A stretch of DNA of 64,000 nucleotides from positions 496,001 to 560,000 of the forward strand of contig NZ_JAIUFY010000005.1 in assembly GCF_020165855.1 (NCBI RefSeq). Direction: 5' to 3'. This document shows positions 49,856 to 58,250 of this stretch, piece after piece. Source of the DNA: Celeribacter litoreus (GTDB taxonomy: Bacteria > Pseudomonadota > Alphaproteobacteria > Rhodobacterales > Rhodobacteraceae). Numbering within the stretch: position 1 is the stretch's first letter; each line of letters begins with the position of its first letter. The notes beneath the pieces are model-generated. The model saw nothing but the letters and a program-made list of their open reading frames with translations, was not told the origin of the DNA and did not search any database. A program made the position numbers and the translations under genes.

Positions 49856-50893
49856 TTAGTCCGCGAATGCCGCCAATAGCGCATCGACATCGGCCTCGGT
49901 CGTGGACCAAGAAGCCACGAACCGTGCGAGCAAAGGTGTCTCGGGGTCGCCGATCAGTGAGGTGTCCGTGCCCCAGAGGTTATAGACCGCCCCTTTGCCG
50001 AGGGCCTTCGCGTGCATCGCGCGCGGTAGGCGCGCGAAGATCATGTTGCCGTCCGGATTATAGGCCAGTTCTCCGCCAACCTCGCTGAGCCCCTTCGCCA
50101 GTCGCGCGGCCATCGCGTTAGACTGTGCCGCGAGCTCAAGCCACAGATCGTTCTCGAGCCATGCGAGGATCTGTGCAGAGACATAGCGCGCCTTGGACAG
50201 GTTGTGACCGCCACGCATCCGGTGGCTTTCAAAGGCCTCCTGCAGTGCGGGGTCGAACAGCACGGCAGCTTCCGCCGCCATGCCCCCGTTCTTTGTTGCG
50301 CCAAGAGAGAGCGTCGAAAGTTCGCGCGTCATTTCCCAAGGGGAGACGCCAGTCGCGACCAGAGCATTCGAGAAGCGCGCGCCGTCGAGATGCATGGGGA
50401 GGCGACTTGCGTCGGCGAGCGCGCCGAGTTGTGCGGGGGTATAGGCCTCGCCGAATTCCGTCAGGTTCGTGACAGAAACTGCGGACGGCACCATGGCGTG
50501 CACACCATGTCCTGCTTTGTCGGTTGCGATAGCCGCCACAAGCGCCTCGGGGGCGATCCGGCTGTCCGCTGCAGGGAGGGCCTTCAGTTTGAGCCCCGCG
50601 CCATAGAATGTCGCCGCCCCGCGTTCGTCCACTTCAATATGCGCGGTCTCATGACAATAGGCGACGCCCCAAGGCGGGCTCATCGCGGCGAGCAGGGCGG
50701 CATTGGTGCCCGTGCCAGAGGTCATGGGGTAGACGAGCGCATCTGGTGCCTGAAAGAGGTCACGGAGTCGTTCTGTCAGTTCCTCGGTCCAACGGTCCGT
50801 CGCATAGGGGGACGCATAGCCCTCATTAGCCGCCGTCAGGGCCTCAAGAACCTTGGGATGTGCCGGAGAGGTGTTGTCTGATCCGAAAAACAT
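49856..50893 (-). CDS. ltaE: Low-specificity L-threonine aldolase
   Basis: 345 residues, PLP enzyme splitting threonine (and allo-threonine) to glycine and acetaldehyde. FFGSDNTSPAHPKVLEAL at the start, HLDGARFSNAL with the PLP Asp, and LSLGATKNGGMAAEA with the Schiff-base Lys. ATG at 50893 overlaps the stop of the YcgN-like gene by one base, so the run ltaE-ycgN-ribF is read as one minus-strand operon (ribF first). Confidence 0.92.
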   Translation of the reverse strand: MFFGSDNTSPAHPKVLEALTAANEGYASPYATDRWTEELTERLRDLFQAPDALVYPMTSGTGTNAALLAAMSPPWGVAYCHETAHIEVDERGAATFYGAGLKLKALPAADSRIAPEALVAAIATDKAGHGVHAMVPSAVSVTNLTEFGEAYTPAQLGALADASRLPMHLDGARFSNALVATGVSPWEMTRELSTLSLGATKNGGMAAEAAVLFDPALQEAFESHRMRGGHNLSKARYVSAQILAWLENDLWLELAAQSNAMAARLAKGLSEVGGELAYNPDGNMIFARLPRAMHAKALGKGAVYNLWGTDTSLIGDPETPLLARFVASWSTTEADVDALLAAFAD

Positions 50894-51342
50894 CAGGTCG
50901 GCTCCTCAATAATGTGGTCTTCCCACTCGTCTTCAGCAACCTCGAACTCCGGTACCGTCATGCCGCGCACAGAGACGCCGGCGGCATACACACTCTCAGG
51001 GTCGCCTGTGAGAAGGGGATGCCAGTCCGGCAAGGGGCGGCCCTGCCAGAGAAGGCGATAGGCGCAGGTGGATGGCATCCAGTAGGCGTGTTGTTCGATG
51101 GTCTCAGGGGTGAGGACGATACATTCCGGAACAAGGTTTTTGCGGATTTGATATTGCCCGCATTGGCAGGACTGATCATCCAGCAACCGGCAGGCGACGC
51201 GGGTGAGAAAGACCTCTCCCGTATCCGCATCTTCAATCTTGTTGAGGCAGCATTTGCCGCAGCCGTCGCAGAGTGCCTCCCACTCTTCGGCGGTCATCTT
51301 CGTGTATGGTATGGTTTCCCAGAATTTCTTCCGGACGCTCAT
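50893..51342 (-). CDS. ycgN: YcgN-like cysteine cluster protein (UPF0260)
   Basis: 149 residues. N-terminal cluster C25-x2-C28-x2-C31-C32 (CDGCGKCCLNK) and further cysteines in QSCQCGQYQ, likely metal or Fe-S ligands. Start at 51342 inside the ribF 3' end (ATGA overlap). Function not established in the family. Confidence 0.86.
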   Translation of the reverse strand: MSVRKKFWETIPYTKMTAEEWEALCDGCGKCCLNKIEDADTGEVFLTRVACRLLDDQSCQCGQYQIRKNLVPECIVLTPETIEQHAYWMPSTCAYRLLWQGRPLPDWHPLLTGDPESVYAAGVSVRGMTVPEFEVAEDEWEDHIIEEPT

Positions 51343-52265
51343 TCCAATGCCCCGAGGATTTCGCGTGCGAGATCGCAATCCTTGTGCATCTGCTCGATGA
51401 GTGGTTCGAGCCCTGTGTAGACGATTTCCGGACGGAGGTAGTCTACGAACGCAATCGACAGATGTGTGTCGTAGAGGTCGCCCGAGAAGTCAAAAATGAA
51501 GGTCTCGAGGCAAGGCAGGTTTGCGCCGAAAGTTGGCTTCACGCCGAGCGAGGCCGCGCCATGGTAGTGACCTTTGTGCGGGCCGGAAAGAACATCGACG
51601 AGAACAGCATAAACTCCGAATTTCGGGGCATGCAGGCCAGCGACAGACATGTTCGCCGTCGGGAAGCCTAGGTCGCGGCCACGTTTGTCTCCGTGACCGA
51701 CGACACCTTCGATGCGGTGCCAGTGTCCGAGCATCTCGGCCGCCTTGCGCGGATCGCCTTCGGCAAGCGCGACGCGGATGGCAGAGGACGAAGAAATGCC
51801 GCTATCGGTCTCAAGAAGCTCGGCGATCGTCACCTCAAAGCCCATCTCAGCGCCGAACCGTTTGAGGTCTTCGACCGAGCCGGCACGTTTGGAGCCAAAA
51901 TGGAAATCGCGCCCGACAACGACATGCGACAGCCCGAGCCCGTCTTTGATAATCTCGCGGGCGAACTCTTCCGGGGTCATGCGCGCCATTTCAGCGTCAA
52001 ATGGGAGCTGGAATAGGTGATCGACGCCCAGTTTGGCGAGACGGTTTGCTTTCGCCTCTGCGTTCATCAGGCGGAACGGCGGTGCGCCAGGAGCAAAGAA
52101 TTCGCGCGGGTGGGGTTCGAAAGTAACGACGCCGAGAGGAGCGTTGTTGCATGCCAGATCGATAACGCGGCGATGTCCACGGTGCACGCCGTCAAAGTTT
52201 CCAATGGCCGCGGAACAGCCTTTGGCCGTTTCTGGGATCGTTTTCCAGTGCGTGTGGATCTGCAT
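51339..52265 (-). CDS. ribF: Bifunctional riboflavin kinase / FAD synthetase
   Basis: Makes FMN and FAD from riboflavin. 308 residues from the ATG at 52265, which has GAGGAG upstream; the frame extends to 52373. N-terminal adenylyltransferase: AIGNFDGVHRGHRRVI, with VVVGRDFHFGSKRAG. C-terminal kinase: GHGDKRGRDLGFPTANM, the ATP-binding loop, and the Glu of PTFGANLPCLETFIFDF. The MaoC gene lies 29 bases upstream. Confidence 0.95.
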   Translation of the reverse strand: MQIHTHWKTIPETAKGCSAAIGNFDGVHRGHRRVIDLACNNAPLGVVTFEPHPREFFAPGAPPFRLMNAEAKANRLAKLGVDHLFQLPFDAEMARMTPEEFAREIIKDGLGLSHVVVGRDFHFGSKRAGSVEDLKRFGAEMGFEVTIAELLETDSGISSSSAIRVALAEGDPRKAAEMLGHWHRIEGVVGHGDKRGRDLGFPTANMSVAGLHAPKFGVYAVLVDVLSGPHKGHYHGAASLGVKPTFGANLPCLETFIFDFSGDLYDTHLSIAFVDYLRPEIVYTGLEPLIEQMHKDCDLAREILGALE

Positions 52266-52294
52266 GGGGCTCCTCGCGGGAAGCCCCGCGCATC

Positions 52295-52738
52295 TCAGTC
52301 GAATTTCCGGCTCGGCGCAAGCACGAGGGCTTCGCCTTTCAGCACCACGGTATCGCCCACCATGCATCGACAATCAAGAGATACCCGGCGTTTTGCATGA
52401 TCAATATCGGTCACGGTGACTTGCGTGAATACCGTATCGCCCGGGCGGACGGGGCCGAGAAACTTGAGTGTTTGACCGAGGTAGATGGATCCGTGACCTG
52501 GGAGTTGTTCGCCAATCACGGCGGAAACGAGACCGGCGGTCAGCATGCCGTGAGCGATCCGTCCCTCAAAAATCGTGTCTTCCGCATAGGCATCGTCGAA
52601 GTGAACCGGATTGCGGTCGGTCGAGACCTCACCAAACAACGCGATGTCGTGGTCAGTCACAGTCTTGCGAAGATGGCGAGTCATACCGATCTCGATGTCT
52701 TCGATGCAGATGGTTCCGCGAGGCAAATTGTCCAACAT
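52295..52738 (-). CDS. MaoC family (R)-specific enoyl-CoA hydratase-like protein
   Basis: 147 residues, hot-dog fold. The hydratase motif is in STDRNPVHFDDAYAEDT with catalytic Asp/His, followed by the GRIAHGMLTAGLVSAV helix. Enzymes of this kind feed (R)-3-hydroxyacyl-CoA to polyhydroxyalkanoate synthesis or fatty acid turnover. The promoter region (52739-52884) is AT-rich and carries a TGC-rich site also seen before the pyrophosphatase gene. Fairly sure of family, not of pathway. Confidence 0.88.
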   Translation of the reverse strand: MLDNLPRGTICIEDIEIGMTRHLRKTVTDHDIALFGEVSTDRNPVHFDDAYAEDTIFEGRIAHGMLTAGLVSAVIGEQLPGHGSIYLGQTLKFLGPVRPGDTVFTQVTVTDIDHAKRRVSLDCRCMVGDTVVLKGEALVLAPSRKFD

Positions 52739-52761
52739 GATCTCCGAATCCTCTCATTTGT

Positions 52762-52776
52762 TGCAGTGCAGCATAG
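52762..52776. promoter_or_regulatory. TGCANTGCAGCATAG motif upstream of the MaoC gene
   Basis: TGCAGTGCAGCATAG; read on the minus strand it is CTATGCTGCACTGCA and contains CTGC-N3-GCA. TATGCT as -10 has a TTGTTT 17 bases before it, so the motif overlaps a promoter. The same pattern occurs at 56692-56706. Confidence 0.4.
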
Positions 52777-52890
52777 AGGAAATTTCGCAGGGAAACAATA
52801 TTGCGCGCAAGAAAATTTTTATGTTTGCGCAAATTTGGACAATAAATTTCGTACAAAATTCAACTTTGGTCGTAAGGTTTAATGAAAAAA

Positions 52891-52910
52891 GCGCGGGTCC
52901 ACGCCCGCGC
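52891..52910 (-). terminator. Terminator of the HAD-IIA gene
   Basis: Seven-base stem GCGCGGG / CCCGCGC with loop TCCACG; the minus-strand tail is TTTTTTC. Confidence 0.75.
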
Positions 52911-52939
52911 TTCTAATGACTTGTGATCGAAGCGCTGCC

Positions 52940-53812
52940 TCAGCGCAGGAAGGGAATCGCCGCCGTCGGGGAGAGGTTCTGTTCTGCCAGAAAAGTTTTC
53001 AGACGCACTGGGTCCGGCGCATTCGGGTCCTCTCCGAATTCTTTGGCGGCGAGTCCGCCCGTGATGAACAGGACATCGAACCCTTCGCCAATGGCGCCCA
53101 TCACATCAGTGCCGATACCGTCACCGATACAAAGAACGCGGTGGTCTTCAATCGGTGCGAGTTGTGCAAGACGGCGGCGGGCGAGGTCATAGATTGGTGG
53201 ATGGGGTTTGCCGAAGTAGAGGCTTTCACCGCCCATCTCGGTGTAGAGCGCAGCGAGCGCACCGGCACACCACTCCCGCACGTCGCCTCGGTCCACGACG
53301 ATATCGGGGTTCGCGCAGAGGAGTTTCATGCCTTTCTGCTTCGCATATAGGAAGGGAGCGCGATAAAGCTCCGGATCGGCGAGCGGGTCCTCGGGGCCGG
53401 AGGCCACGATGCCTTCGGCTTCCTCAAGCGGAACAACTTCGATGTCGAGTGCGTCGTCGAGAATTTCCATTGGTTGAAAGAAGTCGTCCTCGAACATTTC
53501 GCCGATGTGCCAAACCTTCTTGCCAACCACGCCGAGATACATTGCCATACGAGCAGAGTCGCCAGAGGTTGCGATTGCATCGTAGGCGTCCTCAGGGACG
53601 CCGAAGCCCGCGATCTGGTCAGCAACACTCCGCCACGGACGCGGAGAGTTCGTGACGAGCACGACTTTGCCGCCCGTCTTGCGATATTCCTGAAGTGCTG
53701 CGCAGGCCTCGGGGAATGCCTTTACCCCATTGTGGACGCAGCCCCAGAGATCGACGAACAAGGCGTCATAGTTTGTCGAGATTTCCGAGAGGTTCTGGAT
53801 CAGGCGGGTCAT
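52940..53812 (-). CDS. HAD superfamily class IIA hydrolase-like protein
   Basis: 290 residues. HAD motif I is at residue 21, DLWGCVHNG: the nucleophile Asp21 is present but the usual second Asp (DxD) is Trp. Motif II (VTNSPRPW) and motif IV (IGDGIGTDVMGA) are intact. This DxWG form is the norm for the TIGR01459-type subgroup in alphaproteobacteria as I recall it, so the reaction may differ from NagD-type phosphatases. Monocistronic, divergent from the rhodanese. Confidence 0.85.
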   Translation of the reverse strand: MTRLIQNLSEISTNYDALFVDLWGCVHNGVKAFPEACAALQEYRKTGGKVVLVTNSPRPWRSVADQIAGFGVPEDAYDAIATSGDSARMAMYLGVVGKKVWHIGEMFEDDFFQPMEILDDALDIEVVPLEEAEGIVASGPEDPLADPELYRAPFLYAKQKGMKLLCANPDIVVDRGDVREWCAGALAALYTEMGGESLYFGKPHPPIYDLARRRLAQLAPIEDHRVLCIGDGIGTDVMGAIGEGFDVLFITGGLAAKEFGEDPNAPDPVRLKTFLAEQNLSPTAAIPFLR

Positions 53813-53962
53813 ACGGTGCTCCGTTCGTGGCTTGCTGCATTGCTATAGGTCTCTCGTGCGAAAGAAAAGTGTCAGCCTGCGATCAAGCGCCTGCGACGTT
53901 CTGGGCCTTGAGAAATGGCGGGCTTTGACGCACTTTCCGGAAAAGTTTGGAGGGTTGAGCAC

Positions 53963-54385
53963 ATGCAGAGCCATGTTAAGCGACGTATCATTGTTTTCGG
54001 TGGCGCAGCTGTCGTCGCAGCAGGGTTCGGGGCATTGAACGCGACCAAGGCCCCGGCGGGGTTCGAGGAGCGTGTGATGACCGTAGCGCAGATGAAAGAC
54101 ACAGGCGGTCTCATCGTGGACATCCGGACGCCGGAGGAATGGGCCGATACCGGAGTGATCGACGGGGCAATGTTGGTGACATTCGAGTCCCCTGACAGTT
54201 TTATGGCGCAAGTCGGGCCGGAGATTTCCGATGGGCGTGATCTGATCTTGATCTGTCGTTCGGGAAACCGGACGCGCCGAGCGGCGGAAATGCTTGCAGG
54301 GACTATTCCGAACCAGATCATCTCGATCCAGGGTGGGATGAGCGCGCAAATCAAGAGTGGCTATCAGACCGTTTCCGTAGAGTGA
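53963..54385 (+). CDS. Membrane-anchored rhodanese-like protein
   Basis: 140 residues with an N-terminal anchor (residues about 8-25) and a single rhodanese domain. The active-site loop is Cys98-RSGNR, fully conserved, so sulfurtransferase activity is plausible. Start at ATG 53963; the frame extends to 53915. DIRTPEEWADTGVIDGA is the usual rhodanese opening. Likely faces the periplasm. Confidence 0.85.
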   Translation: MQSHVKRRIIVFGGAAVVAAGFGALNATKAPAGFEERVMTVAQMKDTGGLIVDIRTPEEWADTGVIDGAMLVTFESPDSFMAQVGPEISDGRDLILICRSGNRTRRAAEMLAGTIPNQIISIQGGMSAQIKSGYQTVSVE

Positions 54386-54459
54386 TGCGCGGTATTTTGC
54401 CGGTCTGCGATCCTCTCTATATTAAATATTTACAAATATGAATTTAATGATCTGAGTGG

Positions 54460-54484
54460 GGCGACTGCGGTTTCCGCAGTCGCC
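54460..54484 (+). terminator. Strong hairpin after the rhodanese gene
   Basis: Eleven-base perfect stem GGCGACTGCGG / CCGCAGTCGCC with a TTT loop. The tail (ATTTGTCATTT) is loose, so it may be a terminator or part of the leader of the next small gene. Confidence 0.55.
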
Positions 54485-54509
54485 ATTTGTCATTTAAGAG
54501 AAAACAACG

Positions 54510-54806
54510 ATGAAAAAGACGAACGTGAAGTTGAGTATCGGTGCAGTCTTGGTAATCGGCCTGAGCGGGCCCGCTTTCGCCTATCACGCCAACCCGTGGA
54601 TGGACGACGACGATACTGTTCTCGCGCAGTATCACGATGAAAATCAGGCAAAGTCCGAGGACACCGACGGTGAAGATGAAATGAACGGTGTTATGGTCCG
54701 CAAAGCGCGCGGCAAGCTTGAGGGTATGGCAAGCGACAACAGCGGCCTCGGCGACGGGACGAGCAGTGGTCCGTCAGACCGTCAAGGCGGGAATGGCCGT
54801 CACTGA
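54510..54806 (+). CDS. Small secreted acidic protein of unknown function
   Basis: 98 residues. A signal peptide (MKKTNVKLSIGAVLVIGLSG, cleavage near PAFA) then a very acidic segment (MDDDD, SEDTDGEDE) and a Gly/Ser tail DGTSSGPSDRQGGNGRH. No cysteine. Ribosome site TTAAGAGAAAACAACG before the ATG is weak. Convergent with a GNAT gene 15 bases later. No family recognised; metal-binding or disordered are guesses. Confidence 0.6.
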   Translation: MKKTNVKLSIGAVLVIGLSGPAFAYHANPWMDDDDTVLAQYHDENQAKSEDTDGEDEMNGVMVRKARGKLEGMASDNSGLGDGTSSGPSDRQGGNGRH

Positions 54807-54821
54807 ACGGACAGAGCGCCC

Positions 54822-55298
54822 TTAACCAAAGGCCTTCGGATAGGTGAGGTCTTTGGGTTTCCCTTTTGCGGGGCCGACTGTGAGCGTGTGGTCGAGCGGG
54901 TAGGGGGATGTGAAATCCGCCGCAATCGGTTTGAAACCGCAGCGCGCGTAGAATGTCGGGTCGCCCAATACGACGAGGGTCTGGCCCGACATTTCCGCCC
55001 ACTGGCTGATCATCCCAACAAGCCGCCGCCCATAACCGCGCCCCTGCAGGTCCGGACGGATCGCGACAGGCGCAAGGCAGAGCCATCCCTTTGGACTGAC
55101 CATTTTCGATAGGGCCGCATAGCCGATGACCTCGCCGTCCATGGGGAGAACCATCTCGCCGGCGATGGCCTTTGACTTGCGCAGGGCTTCGACCAGTTGC
55201 GCTTCGTCTTTTTGCCCGAAGGCTGCGGTAAGAAGGGCGGTCACAGCATCCTCTTCTCCGCGTTTCATTTCGCGCATGAAGTCGGGGGTCTTAAGCAT
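54822..55298 (-). CDS. GNAT family N-acetyltransferase
   Basis: 158 residues. The acetyl-CoA loop is RPDLQGRGYGRRLVG with RxxGxG-like pattern, followed by LGDPTFYARCGF, typical of the YhbS-like group. Its ATG lies inside the 3' end of the membrane protein gene (8-base overlap), so they are coupled. Substrate unknown. A distant paralogue is at 61600-62109. Confidence 0.83.
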   Translation of the reverse strand: MLKTPDFMREMKRGEEDAVTALLTAAFGQKDEAQLVEALRKSKAIAGEMVLPMDGEVIGYAALSKMVSPKGWLCLAPVAIRPDLQGRGYGRRLVGMISQWAEMSGQTLVVLGDPTFYARCGFKPIAADFTSPYPLDHTLTVGPAKGKPKDLTYPKAFG

Positions 55299-55659
55299 TG
55301 CGGATCGCTTTCACATAAAGAGCTGCAAAAAGGGCTTCGGTCAGTACGGCCACGAGGATACCCGGGCCGACGCGCCCGAGCGCCCATTCGGTGAGGCCGA
55401 GAAGGCCCATTGTGATCATGAGCAACAGTCCCGCAGAGAGGAGCGTGCGTTGCACCTGTTTCTGCTCAGTCCCTGCAAGTTGTAGGTAGATCAGGCCAAT
55501 GGGTGCAAAGAGTAGCCCCGCACGACGCGCCATAACCTCACCCCCGACAGACGGGTCCAGCCCGAAAGTCGCGCCAAAGAACGCAGGCGCGATCAGAAGG
55601 CCAGCGCAGAGCGCGAAGGATAGGGCGCTCGTCAGGCGAAAAAGCAGGGCAGGGGACAT
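55291..55659 (-). CDS. Small integral membrane protein
   Basis: 122 residues with four predicted helices. Start at 55659 after GGAGG. Resembles small inner-membrane proteins of the DUF4345/DoxX-like type, but I cannot place it surely. First of a two-gene unit with the GNAT gene. Confidence 0.65.
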   Translation of the reverse strand: MSPALLFRLTSALSFALCAGLLIAPAFFGATFGLDPSVGGEVMARRAGLLFAPIGLIYLQLAGTEQKQVQRTLLSAGLLLMITMGLLGLTEWALGRVGPGILVAVLTEALFAALYVKAIRNA

Positions 55660-55673
55660 GAAGCCTCCAAAAC

Positions 55674-55702
55674 AAAAGGGGCGCGAAAATCGCACCCCTT
55701 TA
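55674..55702 (-). terminator. Terminator of ppaC
   Basis: AAAGGGG-C-GCG / CGC-A-CCCCTTT stem with an AAAAT loop and one mismatched pair; minus-strand tail TTTTGTTTTGG. Confidence 0.75.
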
Positions 55703-55728
55703 AAATCTCATTGAACGCGAAAAGTCGA

Positions 55729-56649
55729 TCAGACTTTGAGGTTCGGGATGATCTGTTTTTTGCGGGACATGATGCCCGGCAGAACAACGCTGTCGCCCTC
55801 AACGGTCGCACCGAAGGATTTCTCGGCAACGGTTTTGCAGAGATCGTTCGGAGCAAAGAAGGTGGCTTCTTCGTTCAGGATGTCGACAACGAACAGGAGA
55901 ACCTGATCCACACCGTCTTCGGCTTCCACGGTTTTGAAGCTCTCCATGATGGAGGCTTTGCGGTCGAGCACGAGTTTCGGCGCGGTGGTTTCCAAAACGG
56001 AGACGCGGAACTTGGTGCCGTCGACTTCGTATTCTTTGGAGTCCATGCGGATCAGCTCGGCGTCAGAGAACGCGGAAATGTCGGATTTGGCTTCGAACAT
56101 TTCAGACGCATACTGACCGAGGTTGATGTTCAGCTCGGAGGCCAGTTTCTCGGCCAGCTCTTTGTCCACGTCGGTGGTGGTCGGCGAACGGAATTCCAGC
56201 GTGTCGGACAGGATGCAGGAGAGCATTGCGCCTTTGATGTTGTCCGGCATCTTGTCGGCGTCTTCGCCCATCAGGTCGTACATGATGGTTGCGGTGCAGG
56301 CGAGCGGACGGATGGTGATGTCGATCGGGCCTTTGGTTTCCAGACCGCCAACCAGTTTGTGGTGGTCGATGATCGCGGTCACGTTTGCGTCGTTGATCGC
56401 GTCCGGCAGTTCGGCCGGGTTGTTGGTGTCGACGATGACAACGTCCTGACCTTCAGCAACTTCGGAAATGATTTCCGGCTTCTCAAAGCCCCATTTCTCG
56501 ACAACGAACGCAGCCTCGGTGTTCGGCTCGCCGAGCAGAACGGCTTTGGCGTCGACGCCTTTGACTTCGTTAAGGTACCAAGCCCAGATCAGCGGAGAGC
56601 CGGTGGAGTCGGTGTCGGGGGATTTGTGGCCGAAAACAAGCGTGGTCAT
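55729..56649 (-). CDS. ppaC: Manganese-dependent inorganic pyrophosphatase
   Basis: 306 residues, class II pyrophosphatase of the DHH family. FGHKSPDTDSTGS, the metal-ligand IVDTNNPAEL and the DHHK motif (IIDHHKLVG), then the DHHA2 domain with SRKKQIIP. Hydrolyses pyrophosphate; drives biosynthesis. Divergent from the DUF2161 gene. Confidence 0.95.
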   Translation of the reverse strand: MTTLVFGHKSPDTDSTGSPLIWAWYLNEVKGVDAKAVLLGEPNTEAAFVVEKWGFEKPEIISEVAEGQDVVIVDTNNPAELPDAINDANVTAIIDHHKLVGGLETKGPIDITIRPLACTATIMYDLMGEDADKMPDNIKGAMLSCILSDTLEFRSPTTTDVDKELAEKLASELNINLGQYASEMFEAKSDISAFSDAELIRMDSKEYEVDGTKFRVSVLETTAPKLVLDRKASIMESFKTVEAEDGVDQVLLFVVDILNEEATFFAPNDLCKTVAEKSFGATVEGDSVVLPGIMSRKKQIIPNLKV

Positions 56650-56691
56650 TATGTCTGTCCCATGGATTCCTGTGATTTCGCCCGCCTTATA

Positions 56692-56706
56692 TGCATTGCA
56701 GCATAG
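56692..56706. promoter_or_regulatory. TGCANTGCAGCATAG motif upstream of ppaC
   Basis: TGCATTGCAGCATAG. On the minus strand GTGACA and TATAAG with a 17-base spacer flank this motif, placing it in the spacer as expected for a repressor site. Confidence 0.45.
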
Positions 56707-56785
56707 CTTGTCACCTCCTGTGAACGCTCACAGGGGACGGTCTTTCGTCTTGGTTCCGCTGTGTGCCCGCGCTATCACAGAGCCT

Positions 56786-57466
56786 ATGGTGAAACTCCGC
56801 GAAACCGACCTCTATCCCCCCGTGAAAGCGCATTTCGAGGCGCTGGGATATGTGGTGAAATCAGAGGTGCGGGACGCGGATGTGGTGGCGGTCAAAGACC
56901 GCGTGCCAGTCATCATCGAGTTGAAAACCGGCTTTACCCTCCAGCTCTTGCAACAAGGCACCGCGCGGCAAGCGATGAGCGACCACGTCTACCTCGCCGT
57001 GCCGCGGTGGAAGGGCAAGGCGGGCTGGCGGATGTTCAAGGCCAATATTGGCCTGTGCAAGCGGCTGGGACTTGGGGTGATCTCTGTGAATGTGGCGGAG
57101 GGAACGGTGCAGGTGCACCATGACCCGAGGCCGTTCACTCCGCGCAAGAATAAGGCGAAGACGGAAAAGCTCTTGGCCGAGTTCGCGCGGCGGGAGGGGG
57201 ACCCGAATTTAGGCGGCTCAAAAGCCGGTGGCCGCGTCACCGCCTACCGTCAAGATGCGGAGAAATGCCGGGCGTATCTGTTGGAGCATGGGCCGTCTAA
57301 GGGAGCTGAGGTGGCGAAGGCCACGGGTGTCAAACACGCCACCCGGATGATGCGGGACAATCATTATGGGTGGTTTGAAAAGGTTGAGGTGGGGGTTTAT
57401 GGGGTGAGGATGCGCGAAGGGCCCGATCCTACCTTGGAGACGGAAGAGGTCACAAATTATCCTTAA
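56786..57466 (+). CDS. DUF2161 family protein (putative PD-(D/E)XK nuclease-like)
   Basis: 226 residues from the ATG at 56786 (frame open to 56468). The N-terminal part has a PD-(D/E)XK-like signature: Asp32 in RDADVVAVKDRVPV, then Glu45-x-Lys47 (IIELKTGF), with Glu6 in a preceding helix. The C-terminal GPSKGAEVAKATGVKHATRM is a winged-helix-like DNA-binding segment. DUF2161 proteins are often annotated as phosphodiesterases without proof. Its 3' end overlaps the convergent hypothetical gene by 17 bases. Confidence 0.8.
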   Translation: MVKLRETDLYPPVKAHFEALGYVVKSEVRDADVVAVKDRVPVIIELKTGFTLQLLQQGTARQAMSDHVYLAVPRWKGKAGWRMFKANIGLCKRLGLGVISVNVAEGTVQVHHDPRPFTPRKNKAKTEKLLAEFARREGDPNLGGSKAGGRVTAYRQDAEKCRAYLLEHGPSKGAEVAKATGVKHATRMMRDNHYGWFEKVEVGVYGVRMREGPDPTLETEEVTNYP

Positions 57467-58136
57467 GGTAAGCAACGAACTCATCAGAGCGGGGCAAATC
57501 CAACCTTTTGACCAGTTTTCGAGCATCTTTGCGGTCGATGTCACCGAAATAATCTTGCTTACTGTGTGCGAGGCTTTCCGCAAGTGCTTCATGTTCGTCG
57601 GGGAACTTGATCATTTGATGATAGATCGGTTTTTTGAGCACATAAGGCACGGGGCCGGCATTGATCAGGATACGGTCGCGAACCTTCCGATCCGAAGCCA
57701 TGCACATCAGGCCGTGCCATGCCGCCTCACAGGTGGATTGGTCCTCAAAAAAGTCGACCCAGAGAACATATTCGAGGGCATCGCATTGTGGTGTTCCGAA
57801 ACGTTCGAGATAGCCAACGATCCTGCCCCAGAGGTGCTCTGTCGCAACCGGATCGGCTTGAGCGCTTTCCACATAGAATTGGAACAGGTGGTGGGAGGTC
57901 GCGTAGCAGGGCCAGAGTTCAATGACCTCGCACAGCCTGTCGATCTGTTGCTTGGTGGTGAGACTTTCCCATATATTGGCACTTATGCCTTCGCAGACAT
58001 CTCGCACGACTTCCCAATGCCCATACTTGAACGGGGCCTCATCCCCGGACTTGAATCCTTCCGTGATCTCCGCAACCGACAGCGGGGTCTCGCTAACGCG
58101 ATCGATCATGTCTTGAATGGAAAGCTCGTAAGTCAA
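57450..58136 (-). CDS. Hypothetical protein
   Basis: About 228 residues, soluble, helix-rich with several Trp and acidic patches. Start placed at a TTG (58136), with GGAG six bases upstream; the frame opens at 58223 and an ATG at 58109 would give 219 residues. No family recognised; it looks like a helical-repeat protein. Divergent from groES. Confidence 0.65.
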   Translation of the reverse strand: MTYELSIQDMIDRVSETPLSVAEITEGFKSGDEAPFKYGHWEVVRDVCEGISANIWESLTTKQQIDRLCEVIELWPCYATSHHLFQFYVESAQADPVATEHLWGRIVGYLERFGTPQCDALEYVLWVDFFEDQSTCEAAWHGLMCMASDRKVRDRILINAGPVPYVLKKPIYHQMIKFPDEHEALAESLAHSKQDYFGDIDRKDARKLVKRLDLPRSDEFVAYLKDNL

Positions 58137-58214
58137 AATGGGCTCCGATGACTTCGTCGAGTGTATGGCGAGTGATGAGGGCGTGGCTAGGCAAATTTTT
58201 CCCCCTCTCCCCTG

Positions 58215-58243
58215 TTGACTCACTCCCGCCTCCTTCCTAACTA
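58215..58243 (+). promoter_or_regulatory. Sigma-70-type promoter of groESL
   Basis: TTGACT (58215-58220), 17-base spacer, TAACTA (58238-58243). The start site would fall at the left edge of the CIRCE element. Confidence 0.7.
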
Positions 58244-58250
58244 TGCGTCG

